In this document: piece by piece, positions 9,615 to 18,499 of the stretch
Numbering within the stretch: position 1 is the stretch's first letter
Layout of the letters: every line of letters begins with the position of its first letter
Assembly: GCA_023375785.1 (NCBI GenBank)
Contig: SZWC01003572.1
Span: 17,260 to 48,289 of the forward strand
Direction: 5' to 3'
From: Penium margaritaceum
Taxonomy: Eukaryota > Streptophyta > Zygnematophyceae > Desmidiales > Peniaceae
DNA length: 31,030 nt
Position numbers and translations under genes: made by a program
The notes under the pieces: model-generated
Told to the model about the DNA's origin: nothing
The model's database searches: none
Seen by the model: only the letters and a program-made list of their open reading frames with translations

Positions 9615-10350
9615 GTGAACCGAGTGTGGCAATGTTGCAGTGGTGGCCTACCAATCGGCGGTGGGCAGCCTCATGTATGCCATGGTGGCGACTCGACCGG
9701 ACCTGGCCTACGCGGTGAGCCAAGTGAGCAGGTACGTGGCCGATCCAGGGCCACTACACTGGCAGGCGGTCAAGCGCATCCTCCGCTATGTGCAGGCGAC
9801 GTGGCACGCGCACCTGAGGTTCGAATGCACGGGACGGGAGGACCCTTTGCATCTGGTCTACTATACGGATGCAGTCTACACTGGCAATGTCGACAAGCGG
9901 AAGTCCACATCCGGCTATGTGTTCTTCCCCGCTGGTGTAATGGTCTTGTGGTGCAGCAGAAAGCAAGACTGCGTCACCACTTCCACAGTGGAAGCAGAGT
10001 ACATTGCGCTGGCCGAGGCGGTCAAGGAGGCGATCTGGCTTCATAGGTTGCTGGGGGAGCTGGGCGTGCAGTAGTAGGATCGTAAGGTGGTGCATGAGGA
10101 CAACACCGGCTCAATCTCACTGACCAACAACCCGAGGCAACACAGGAGGACAAAGCAAGTTGACGTGCATTATCACTATGCACGGGACATGGTTGAAAAG
10201 GGGCAGGTGGTGCTGCAACACGGCTATATGCACAACATGCTTGCGGATTACTTGACCAAAGCACAACCTGTGGACCGACAGCCATTGAGCGTGGCCGGGC
10301 TTGGGATGACCAACTATGATGGGCTTGAGGGTGCAGCAAAAGATGAGTGA
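9615..10350 (+). pseudogene. copia-1 RNase H domain and C-terminus
   Basis: The longest intact stretch begins SAVGSLMYAMVATRPDLAYA (from 9655), the copia RNase H entry. It continues through YYTDAVYTGNVDKRKSTSGY (about 9861-9920) and STVEAEYIALAEAVKEAIWL (about 9982-10040). Adjacent TAG TAG codons at 10072-10077 interrupt it. The remainder, VHEDNTGSISLTNNP through HNMLADYLTKAQP, ends at a TGA at 10348-10350. Catalytic acidic residues are present in YTDA, VEAEY and EDN. The C-terminal part aligns with the only coding remnant of copia-3. Confidence 0.85.
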
Positions 10351-10380
10351 GAGCAAGCAGGAGCAGCAGGCATGGCATGT

Positions 10381-10393
10381 GAAAGGGGGAGAA
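10381..10393 (+). other. copia-1 polypurine tract
   Basis: The sequence GAAAGGGGGAGAA lies directly before the 3' LTR start TGTTG and 31 bases after the RNase H stop. This is the expected position and composition of the plus-strand DNA primer. Confidence 0.75.
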
Positions 10394-10873
10394 TGTTGAA
10401 GATTTGCCCCTCCGAATGCCCAATTGCGGCGGCGGGAGGCGTCGACAAGCTGCCAGAGAGAGGAAATTCATTGTCGTTGTATCTGGCGACTCAAGAATTT
10501 CTTAGATCCTGAAATGGAGGATTGCACCTGAAAGTTGACGAGTGGATGAATCCGGCGAAAGTTGTTTCTCTGGAATCGGACAAGTAACGAGGGAGATATG
10601 GACTTCCAAAGTTGGGATGTGTGTGGCGGCTCTAGGAGCTGGCCGCGGTTTGACTGCCGGTGAATAATCGACCGGAACGAGTAACAAAATTCCATCTAGG
10701 GATTTTTCTCCCGAAGGACTGGCGAGGCGTCCGGTGGATGATTCGCCGGATTTCAGTAGTGCAGTTTTGTTATTGATGGACGTAGCCAAAATCCTGGCTC
10801 GGAGTACGAAACTAAGTAATACAGTTTGTTGCTTGGTGACTTGGTCGAAATTCCGTCTACAAGTCATGCAACA
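10394..10873 (+). repeat. copia-1 3' LTR
   Basis: It starts TGTTGAAG after the polypurine tract. The end is placed at CAACA (10869-10873) because this gives the inverted TGTTG/CAACA ends also seen in the other copia LTRs here, and because gypsy integrase coding begins immediately afterwards. Length is about 480 bp. No second copy was found in the window. The end could shift by two bases (CAACACA). Confidence 0.55.
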
Positions 10874-10875
10874 CA

Positions 10876-11660
10876 TGTTAGTGACAAAAATCCCATGGCA
10901 CACGGCCACCCAGACTTCTGGAGCCGCTCCCTATTCCGATGGAACCCTGGGCTAACATCTCCATGGACTTTGTCACGGGATTGCCCGTTACACCCGAGGG
11001 ACATAACGCAATCCTCGTGGTCATTGACAGGTTTTCCAAAGTTTCTGATTTTATCTTGAGGACGACCACCGTCACTGCCGAAGGAACAGTGCGGCTGTTT
11101 CTAAACAACATTCTACGGTTACACGGCGTACCGTGAACCATCACGAGCGACAGAGACGGTCGATTCAACAACTATTTTTGCCGCGAACTAATGACTCGCT
11201 AGGGTAGCAAAACTCAACTTTCCAACGGCGTTTCATCCTCAAACCAACGGCCAAACTGAGCGGACCAATCAGAGCCTCAAACAGCTCCTCCAAACACTAT
11301 GCAAACCTCATCAGACGGATTGGGCACAAAAACTCCCGACCACAAAAATCGCATACATTTCAGCAATTTTTACCACAACTGGTAAAACTCTTTCTGAAGC
11401 GGTTTATGACAAACATCCTGCCACACCAGCCGTACTACAAAGTCAAAGGAATATTCTCGTGGTCGACATTCAACGTGGAGACTTCTCCACCCTTTCAGAG
11501 GAAATGCGGAAGACCCTTGCGAAGACACATGAAGCAATGAAACGAGCAGCTGACCGACATCGCAACGGCGACATTTTTGCCGCCAGCGGCAAAGTCCTTG
11601 TCAGCTCAACCAACATCAAAATCCACGCAGCCGACTGTTTGAAGCTGAAATCTCCATTGC
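10876..11660 (+). pseudogene. gypsy-A integrase core (Ty3/gypsy), 5' truncated
   Basis: The sequence enters just before the core, with remnants of the spacer after the zinc finger (PMAHGHPDF, then PLPIPMEPW). The core is clear: SMDFVTGLPVTPEGHNAILV with the first Asp at 10966-10968, TSDRDGRF with the second at 11149-11151, and PQTNGQTERTNQ with the Glu at 11258-11260. A TGA at 11134-11136 and a frameshift between 10920 and 10940 break it. Upstream RT and RNase H are absent; the copia-1 3' LTR abuts. The VLQSQRNILVVDIQRGDF region (11440-11490) and the segment after it correspond to the C-terminal integrase part. Confidence 0.85.
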
Positions 11661-11663
11661 TAG

Positions 11664-11743
11664 GACTTTTTTTTTATCAAACGCATGCAAATCCTTGTGG
11701 TTGGGACTTTTTGAGATAAAATGCATGCAAATCCTTGTGGTTG
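11664..11743 (+). repeat. 40-bp tandem duplication in gypsy-A
   Basis: Two 40-bp units each end in GCATGCAAATCCTTGTGGTTG, the exact 21 bases at 11683-11703 and 11723-11743. It lies between integrase and chromodomain, where the intact family has a short linker. It adds a frame disruption and looks like replication slippage. Confidence 0.8.
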
Positions 11744-11779
11744 CAATCTCGATGGTTGAGACTTCCGGACACTATGCAA

Positions 11780-12060
11780 GTTCATCCGGTGTTTCATATC
11801 AGCCAACTTAAGTAATACTCAGACCACAGAGAGAACTTCCCTGGCAGGGATATCCCTCCCCCTATTCCTGTTCGTTAGACGAGGACACAGAATACGTCAT
11901 CAAGGACATCCTCGGCCATCGACGGCGTGGCAAAATAACAGAGTATGTTGTCAAGTGGCACGGCTACGACGCGACGCACAACAGCTGGTAATCCTACAAA
12001 AACCTCAAGGATGTCAGTTCCTTAATTGACGGCCATTACCGTTGTCACCGGTTCACATCC
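11780..12060 (+). pseudogene. gypsy-A chromodomain and C-terminus (chromovirus type)
   Basis: VHPVFHISQL (about 11776-11810) is the conserved gypsy block before the chromodomain. The chromodomain itself follows from 11881: TEYVIKDILGHRRRGKITEY, then VVKWHGYDATHNSW. An in-frame TAA at 11989-11991 falls after NSW where the family has a Glu. In chromoviruses this fold binds modified histones and directs integration to heterochromatin. This identifies gypsy-A as a chromovirus. A frameshift near 11870 separates the two blocks. Confidence 0.85.
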
Positions 12061-12086
12061 GCATGCGCACTGGGACGTCGCAGCCA

Positions 12087-12107
12087 AAAGGGGGGGGGGG
12101 TGTTACG
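12087..12107 (+). other. gypsy-A polypurine tract and first 7 bases of its 3' LTR
   Basis: AAAAGGGGGGGGGGG ends at 12100 and is followed by TGTTACG (12101-12107). TG begins the LTR. After 7 bases the LTR is interrupted by copia-3 and resumes at 13945 with TTACGTACCAG. The 11-base G run is unusually long, and its exact length may be a sequencing estimate. Confidence 0.7.
12103..12107. other. Target site duplication of copia-3 (left copy, TTACG)
   Basis: TTACG directly precedes the LTR start at 12108 and is repeated exactly at 13945-13949 after the LTR end. Five bp is the normal duplication length for Ty1/copia integrases. Confidence 0.85.
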
Positions 12108-12832
12108 TGTTGACATGGTGTGCCCCTTGCCATGAGTACCGTTGATTGTACTCCCTGGTTCGACCACTGAGGAGTGGTCAAACACCTGATCTGAATTTAG
12201 ATTTGGATTCCTTGGATTTTTCCATGCAGGATCGAGCTTTGAATTACTCGATTTGAGTGAGTATTCAGAAATTAGCCCAGCCCAGAATTCAGGTGTTGGG
12301 GGGGGGGGGGGGGGGGGGGGTGGTGGAATCTGGTACCTGCCATGGGTGGCGGGATAATCCACCACCAGTGATCTGAGTTCGTCTCCAACGACCCCCAAAT
12401 GCACCAGGGCCATGAAGGAAGCAACCAAAAGACTTTCCTTGACCAGGGTGAACTTTAACTTGACTTATGGTCGAGGAAATGCGCTTCGATGGGTCATCGT
12501 CGAAGCGCCTCCCATTGCCTAGCGTATTAGGCAAGGTGGGCGCCTCCACCAAGGGTTACTTTGACGGCCGTAGCAGGGGCTCTACTGCTCTGTTTTGGGC
12601 ATTCTTGGATGCGTTGGAAATCTTAGATCACAGGCTATAAGAATCTGATGTAATCTCACTATGCTAAGTAACAAAAACATCTCTTGATTCAGATCTACTG
12701 AATGCGACATGTTCTGCCCACTCTTGCCCGTGATCCTTGTCCTCCACACTCTTCACCATTGGTGTCCATTGGCTGCCCCAAGCCTTGGTAGCATAAACCA
12801 GTGAGAGCTAGGAGGTGGCTTCACACCCACTA
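12108..12832 (+). repeat. copia-3 5' LTR
   Basis: It matches 13237-13944 along most of its length: start TGTTGACATGGTGTGC, the segment CCTGGTTCGACCACTGAGG and the end CTTCACACCCACTAG. It lacks the last eight bases (AGCCAACA) of the other copy, so the internal deletion begins inside the LTR tail. It contains a run of about 23 G at 12298-12320 where the other copy has GTTGGGGTGTTGG. Confidence 0.85.
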
Positions 12833-12849
12833 GCATAAACCAGTGAAGC

Positions 12850-13182
12850 ATAGCGGAATACATCGCGCTCGCGGAAGCCGCAAAGGAGGCGATGTGGCTA
12901 CGGCGGTTGCTAAAGGAGATCGGCGTGCCGCAAAGGAAGCCAACGGTACTCAATGTTGACAACATGAGTGTCATCGGCCTGACGCAGAACCCGGTGCTGC
13001 ACAGGAGGACCAAGCACATTGAGATCCGGCATCACTACACGAGGAACTTGGTGGCTAAGGGAGATGCGGCTATTGTGCATTGTGGCACTAAGCGCATGCT
13101 TGCCGACGCCATGACCAAGGCACAGTCCAAGGACACATACAACGCGAGCTACATGAAACTCGGTTTGCACTATAAGGCTTAA
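12850..13182 (+). pseudogene. copia-3 RNase H C-terminal fragment
   Basis: Translation gives AEYIALAEAAKEAMWLRRLL, VDNMSVIGLTQNPVLHRRTK and RHHYTRNLVAKGDAAIVHCG, ending in MLADAMTKAQS and a TAA near 13180. This aligns with the last 110 codons of the copia-1 RNase H region. No stop interrupts it. The upstream part of RNase H, including the first catalytic acidic residue, is deleted. Confidence 0.85.
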
Positions 13183-13223
13183 AAATGCTACAGGTTCCAA
13201 GGACAGGGCATCAAGGCTGCGGG

Positions 13224-13235
13224 ACAAGGCGGAGA
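13224..13235 (+). other. copia-3 polypurine tract
   Basis: ACAAGGCGGAGA lies immediately before the 3' LTR. It is shorter and less pure than the copia-1 tract. Confidence 0.55.
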
Positions 13236-13236
13236 T

Positions 13237-13944
13237 TGTTGACATGGTGTGCTCCTTGCCATAAGTGCCGTTGATCGTACTCCCTGGTTCGACCACTGAG
13301 GATGGTCAAAGACCTTGGATTTCTTGGATTTTTCCATGCAGAATCAAGCTTCGAATTGCTCAATTTGAGTGAGTGTTCAGAAAGTTAGCCTAGTCCAAAA
13401 TTCGGGTGTTGGGGTGTTGGAATCTGGTACCCGCCATGGGTGGTGGGATAATCCACCACCAGTGATCTGATTTCGTCTCCAATGACCCCCAAATGCACCA
13501 GGGCCATAAAGGAAGCAACCTGAAGACTCTCCTTGACCAGGGTGAACTTCTCCTTGACTTCTGGATGAGGAAAGACGCTTCGACGGGTCATCGTCAAAGC
13601 GCCTCCCGTTGCCTAGCAAGGAAGGCAAGGTGGAGGGCTCCACCAAGGGTTACTTGAACAGCCGTAGCAGGGGCTTTACTACTCTGTTTTGGGCGTGCTT
13701 GGATGCGTTGGAAAGCTTAGATCACAGGTTATAAGGATCTAATGTAATCTTACTATGATAATCAACAAAAACGTGTTTCAATTCAGATCTACTAAATGCG
13801 ACGTCTTCTGCCCACTCTTTCTTGTGATCCTTGTGCTCCACACTCTTCACCATTGGTGTCCATTGGTTACTCCAAACCTTGGTAGCGTGAACCAGTGAGA
13901 GCTAGGCATCCTTGAGGGTGCCTTCACACCCACTAGAGCCAACA
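13237..13944 (+). repeat. copia-3 3' LTR
   Basis: This complete LTR of 708 bp runs from TGTTGACATGG to GAGCCAACA, with TGTTG/CAACA inverted ends. TTACG follows. The related but diverged copia-2 LTRs share the central blocks, for example TGGAAAGCTTAGATCACAGG in the forward direction near 13708. Confidence 0.9.
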
Positions 13945-13949
13945 TTACG
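13945..13949. other. Target site duplication of copia-3 (right copy, TTACG)
   Basis: Exact repeat of 12103-12107, after the LTR end. The following TACCAGATATAC should be the continuation of the gypsy-A LTR. Confidence 0.85.
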
Positions 13950-15845
13950 TACCAGATATACATGAGTCCCCAATCTTCCCAAGTGGGCATTTCTGCTGTT
14001 ACACAAAGAGCCCATCACATTGCGCGATCTCGATATTCACTCCGACAGTGGAGGGCAATCTGGCCAACTGTCTCCGCCCTCTGGTGAACCTTCCTGACCT
14101 TTTGAAGAATTCTACCACTCTCGCAAATCAACGACAGAATGTTCATGGCCATTTGGTCAACTTCTGGACACCCCGAGACGAATATGGATTTTTAAAGATG
14201 CATTTCGCATCTTCATCGTTGATTCTCGAAGCCCCCCATTTTCTCGGGGGACCTTCTCGAATCTGACCACTCACGACACAACTTTACTCGACAATCAACC
14301 CAATGACCCTGACTTTGCCTCATCCGTAACTCGACACTTGTATACATATATTAGATCATTTTGACACTTGTCATCAAAGTACAGTTACTGCTAATGATAA
14401 ATTTTCTCAAGTGTCCCAATGAATTGTGTTCTTCCTCACAACTCTATCTGTTCACCATCTACGCTCTGTATGCCATAGCATTTTTGACCTGTTTGTCCAA
14501 GGCTACTCGTGTTATTTTGGTATTGTATTTTGGTCAAACTGGCATTCATCTCCTTGGTGTGTCCCCAGAATTTGGGCTATCGATTCTTCAAAGGTCGAAT
14601 AATGAGGACCGAATTCACACAAGCGAGCTGTGAAGGGAGCTCGCATCTTACTTTGCAGCTCGCCCAACCCTTGCGGACAGCAATGCACGCCGTCGGGAAG
14701 GGACTTTGTGCATCGGACGACGTTCCAATGCTTGAAGGCTGCCACATCACTGCGCATGTCCTGAGGGACTACACGCGACGTGGATGTTTCACGTTCATGC
14801 ACAATCCCTGAGAGACTGTGCGTGGAACATGCAACTATGGATAGACGTATACGGATTTGGTAGTTTCTTTAGTGATTTGTCGAGTATAGCAGAATTGATT
14901 GAATGCTCCAATAGTCGAAGGAAAATCATAGCGGATTGGCCGACAAGGCCAAAACCGCAGTGCTTGAGGGACCCCGACCCTCAAGCCATGCCATCCAACC
15001 GCCCACAGTCCTAGGTTATCCCCCTTGAGCCACGCGGCTCCTTCGACTGGTCGGCGTGGCACTGCCACGCTACACTCCCCCCACTAGGAGTGAGGGCCGT
15101 CTCGACATCGTTGGTGACTTGTTCGACGAGTAGTAGGTGACCTCTTGGTGGTGAAGGTGCAACGCCGCCCAGAGGTGTCCAAACTCCTCCACCTCCATGC
15201 GCGCACACCCCACCTCCACCAACCCAACCTACTTCTGTGGTGTACTACTCTCACAAAGGCCTACTGGACTAGCAAACTGCCACATCACCCTTTTCCTACA
15301 GTAACAAGGGAGGTAAAAAGGGCGAGCCAGGAGCCTTCGGCATTTTTTTTGGCCGGCGCCCAACCCGGGAAGAACAAGGGACCCGTGAGTCCTGGGTTCT
15401 CCAAGCAGAAAGGAGTAGGGAGAGCCATAACTTGGCCTTCGGTCCTCCGGTTTTTGCGTTGTTTTTCTTGTTGGATCCGTAAAATTGGTTACTACCAGTT
15501 TATGCCACTTGATTTCACCATTATACTGTCTTCTGTGGCTGTTTTTGTTTTAATGATTTCTACCTTGTAATTTCCACCCTAGTTTGCAATTCTGTCTCCA
15601 ATCCTGCCAGTATATGACTTGAATCAGACAGCTGGTGCTGATTAATATTACTTGTCCTCTCCCTTTTTAAAAAAAAAAAGGGGTCAAGGAGGTTTGGCTT
15701 GGAGCCACCTCGGTCCACCACGGGTTTGAAGTGAGGCACACATAGTCCAATTGTGTGTCCTCCACCCAGTTAAAAGAAAAAGAAGAAAAAAAAGGAAGAG
15801 GGGAGAGGGGGTTGGAGGAGGAGGTTGGAGAGTGAGAGAGCCGAA
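13950..15845. other. Non-coding interval: rest of gypsy-A 3' LTR, then unknown, then gypsy-B leader
   Basis: No frame here resembles a known protein. The left end continues the gypsy-A LTR, but I could not find where that LTR ends. The right end (about 15660-15845) is purine-rich, has A runs, and leads into the copia-2 insertion point that interrupts the gypsy-B leader. A 9-bp perfect inverted repeat (GCTTGAGGG/CCCTCAAGC, 7-base loop) is at 14962-14986. No primer binding site to initiator tRNA-Met was seen. Confidence 0.4.
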
Positions 15846-15850
15846 GTAAG
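15846..15850. other. Target site duplication of copia-2 (left copy, GTAAG)
   Basis: GTAAG precedes the LTR edge at 15851 and is repeated at 20582-20586 beyond the other LTR edge. Confidence 0.8.
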
Positions 15851-16423
15851 TGTCAGGAATGTTGTCCTGGCGTGCCCTGAACTGCCTAAGTGTCCACGGC
15901 TGCTTAGTGCAAAGAGACTTCCAAGGGAGGTGTGTGCTTTGGGTCGCCACAACACCAAGGGAGCAGAATTCTGGCAGAATACAGATTGTGAAAACTGAGA
16001 AAGGCTGGGAATCATCATTGGTTAGTTATTTTGGTGAGATTACATCAGATTCTTATAGCCTGTGATCTAAGCTTTCCAACGCATCAAAGCACGCCCAAAA
16101 CGGAGCAGCAGAGCCCCTGTTACGGTCGTTAGAGTAACCCATGGTGGAGCCGAGCTGCCCACCATACCCACGAACGGGAGTGACGGAGGGGCTTCGACGG
16201 TGGCCTGTCGAAGCACCCTTCCTGTCATCCCAACGTGGGGGGAGGCTCGTCCTGGTCCAGAAGACCATCCACATCCCTTTTGTTCATGGCCCATGTACCC
16301 TTGGAGCTCATTGAAGTCGAACTCGGATCACTGGTGGTGGAATTAACCGGTCACGAATGACGGAACCCAGATTCCACCCACCTACCACCCAAACTTCGGA
16401 TGGGGCTAACTTTCTGAATTCTC
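15851..16423 (-). repeat. copia-2 3' LTR, missing its 5' portion
   Basis: It matches 19652-20225 with scattered differences. The inner boundary is the point where the shared sequence ...CTGAATTCTC gives way to RT coding. About 146 bp of the LTR start, present in the right-hand copy, is missing, so a single deletion removed the end of pol together with the LTR start. Confidence 0.85.
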
Positions 16424-16800
16424 TTGACATCCATTTGGTGGATCTCTATGTCCTTTGCGGCTGCCACCGCGAGGATCGTCCGGATGCTTGTGAACTTGGC
16501 GACGGGTGCGAACGTCTCATCGTAGTGTTCGCCTTCCCGCTGCGCATACCCCTTTGCCACTAGCCGCGCCTTATTCTTCTCCACCTTGTTGTCCTTGGTG
16601 AGCTTCACCTTGAAAACCCACTTGGAGCTGATCACCTTGGCCCCCTCAGGCCGATCCACCAACTCCCAAGTGCCGTTCTTGGCAGGGGACGCAAGTTCAG
16701 ATTTTATTGCTTCGCCCCACTGCTGCCCGTCAGGCCATGCAAGCGCCTCTTGCACGGTTTTTGGCTCCTTTGTGGCTGCCATCATGCACCGCGCCATGCC
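16424..16800 (-). pseudogene. copia-2 reverse transcriptase, N-terminal part only
   Basis: The frame from 16797 reads ARCMMAATKEPKTVQEALAW, VISSKWVFKVKLTKDNKVEK and LVAKGYAQREGEHYDETFAP, and ends at KDIEIHQMDVK, which holds the first catalytic Asp. It then reads straight into LTR sequence as a non-homologous tail. The YVDD box and everything after it are missing. The retained part has no stop, so the frame looks open although the enzyme is cut in half. Confidence 0.9.
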
Positions 16801-17139
16801 GACCCAGCGGCCCGTGCTTGCATCATACCGCTTTGCCGCATTCCGTCACCTCCGACTGCGACGCGGTGACCTTGGCGACGCTGGCTGCTGGTCCTTTTGC
16901 TGCTCTGCTGCAACGTTGTCCTCAGCCGCAGGCTCCCCCACGTCGGCTGCTGCATCCTACGCTCCAGCAGCACCTGCACCTGCTGCATTGCCCTGCTGCG
17001 CTCCGGCACCGTCATCCTCCAAAGACCCATCATTGACCTCTGCAGCCGCCGGCTCCTCCTCACGTTCAAGGAGTTGGAACCACTCCCCCTGCTTTGGAGA
17101 GTGCGCTGCGTCAATGTTGTTGCTGCTGCTGCAGTAGCT

Positions 17140-18110
17140 CTAGTGCTCATCAAACGTGACGTCGCGACTGGTGATGACGTCTTGCGTCCGTGGATTGAAG
17201 AGGCGGTACGCCTTGAGCGCACTCTCGTATCCGACGAACACGTACGCCTTTGCACGCGGGTCCTGTTTGGAGTCTTTTCTTTGCGCGGCTTGCACCAACG
17301 CGTGCGCCTTGCACCCGAACGCCTTCAGGTGCGCCACGCTTGGTTTGTGCTCGCTCCAAGCCTCCTGCGGCGTCTTCCAGCCGGCCTTCCCCTTCAGCAC
17401 TGGTGTTGGAGTGAGGTTGGTGATGTAGCATGCCATACTCACGGCCTCGGCCCACAGGCTCCGTGGCAACTTTGCGTCCACGAGCATTGTCCGCGCCATG
17501 GTGAGTAGCGTCTGGTTCATACACTCCGCCACGCCATTAGATTGAGGAGTGTACGGAGTGGTCGGCTGCCACTCAATGCCCTGCTCCTTGAGCCACCCTT
17601 TGCAGCCCACGTACTCGCCACCATTGTCGCTGCGTAGCACTCTGACCTTGCGGCCAGTCTGCCTCTCCACCGTTGTGACATACTTCTTCAGCCGGTCCAG
17701 CACATCGCTCTTCCGCTTCATGAAGTAGACGTAGAGTTTTCTGTTGCAATCATGGATGAAAGTGACGAGGTACCGCACAACCCCAATGGACAGCGTCTTG
17801 ATCGTTCCGCACACATCACTGTGCACGACCTCGAGCAGGTTCTTGGCCCGCCGCTGTCCTTCTTCAAACGGCGCTTTGCCTTGCCCACGATGCAAGGCTC
17901 GCACTTGTGCTCTGCGGAATCTGCTGCTGCGTCAGATGCACCGGTGATGTTGAGGCCGCGAACCATGTCGCGCTTCGCCATCTCTTGCACGACTGTGGGC
18001 GACAAGTGCCCGAGCCGCCGATGCCACAGCTGCAGGTCTTCTCCTCCGCCTTTTGGGAGGTCGACGACACGTGCTAGCGAGTCTGCTGCGTCTGATGCCG
18101 AGGGGATGAC
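17140..18110 (-). pseudogene. copia-2 integrase
   Basis: The HHCC zinc domain reads LQLWHRRLGHLSPTVVQEMA, then CEPCIVGKAK. A frameshift lies near 17880-17900. The core then reads VVHSDVCGTIKTL (first Asp), RSDNGGEYVGCKGWLKEQG (second Asp) and PQSNGVAECMNQTLL (Glu), so the DDE triad is complete. The C-terminal conserved block VFVGYESALKAYRLFNPRTQ precedes a TAG just below 17140. It is the better preserved reference for judging stop codons in copia-1. Confidence 0.88.
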
Positions 18111-18480
18111 CTTGGTCTCAACGATGTAGAGGCCTCCCTTGCGCTTCGCCTCGAGCACGACCTCGCCGCCGCCATCCATCCGCAGGACTGCACCTTTCCT
18201 GCGGAAGAGGACTTCATACCCCTTGTCTGTCAAGCGGCTCACACTCAAAATGTCAGCCAGGCCGGGGACATGTTGCACATTTTGGATAACACATTGTGTC
18301 TCTTTACCACCGACCACCACCTCTACGTCCACATCACCTTGGCCAGCCGCAGGTTCGACTTTGTCGTTGGCGGTCACCATGGAATTGGCAGACTTGGTGT
18401 AGTTGATGAACCCCACCTTCTCAACTTGGGTATGCTTCTCCGCTCCTGAGTCAAGGCACCGCCGGTTGGCGCCCTTCAGG
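17880..18480 (-). pseudogene. copia-2 protease and pre-integrase region
   Basis: The active site reads RRCLDSGAEKHTQ near 18440-18470, with the canonical D-S-G-A. The following VPGLADILSVSRLTDKGYEV and GGLYIVETKV segments are the conserved link to integrase. The frame is open from gag (18794) through this region until the integrase frameshift. It would cleave the polyprotein. Confidence 0.8.
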
Positions 18481-18499
18481 TCGTGGTTCTTCGTACCGT

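Larger units (their letters stand above)
5785..10873 (+). mobile_element. copia-1: Ty1/copia LTR retrotransposon, decayed
   Basis: The domain order gag, zinc knuckle, aspartic protease, integrase, RT, RNase H is the Ty1/copia order. All domains are recognisable across 5916-10350 despite about twenty in-frame stops and several frameshifts. A polypurine tract at 10381-10393 precedes a 3' LTR starting TGTTG. The sequence GGGTTATG at 5794-5801 aligns with the half-tRNA primer binding site of the related copia-2 element, placing the 5' internal boundary near 5785. No matching 5' LTR or target duplication was found, so the left boundary is approximate. Confidence 0.85.
12108..13944 (+). mobile_element. 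copia-3: Ty1/copia deletion derivative nested in the gypsy-A LTR
   Basis: The element runs TGTTGACATGG...GAGCCAACA between TTACG duplications. It holds two LTRs (12108-about 12832 and 13237-13944) around only about 400 bp of internal DNA, which encodes the end of RNase H and a polypurine tract. The primer binding site, gag, protease, integrase and RT are missing, so it depends on other elements. Because it interrupts the gypsy-A LTR at base 7, it is younger than gypsy-A. Confidence 0.9.

Noticed and set aside
5916..10080. Reassigned TAG codon (TAG read as Gln) to explain the many TAG codons
   Set aside because: TAG also stands at Trp, Tyr and other positions, frameshifts are present as well, and copia-2 uses ordinary Gln codons; decay explains it better.
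15672..15780. Second SINE with a B-box-like GGGTTTGAAGTG
   Set aside because: Three mismatches to the B box and no A box at the right distance; too weak.
16586..17508. Long plus-strand frames over 16586-17508
   Set aside because: They lie opposite the copia-2 integrase-RT linker and integrase, whose motifs are clear on minus.
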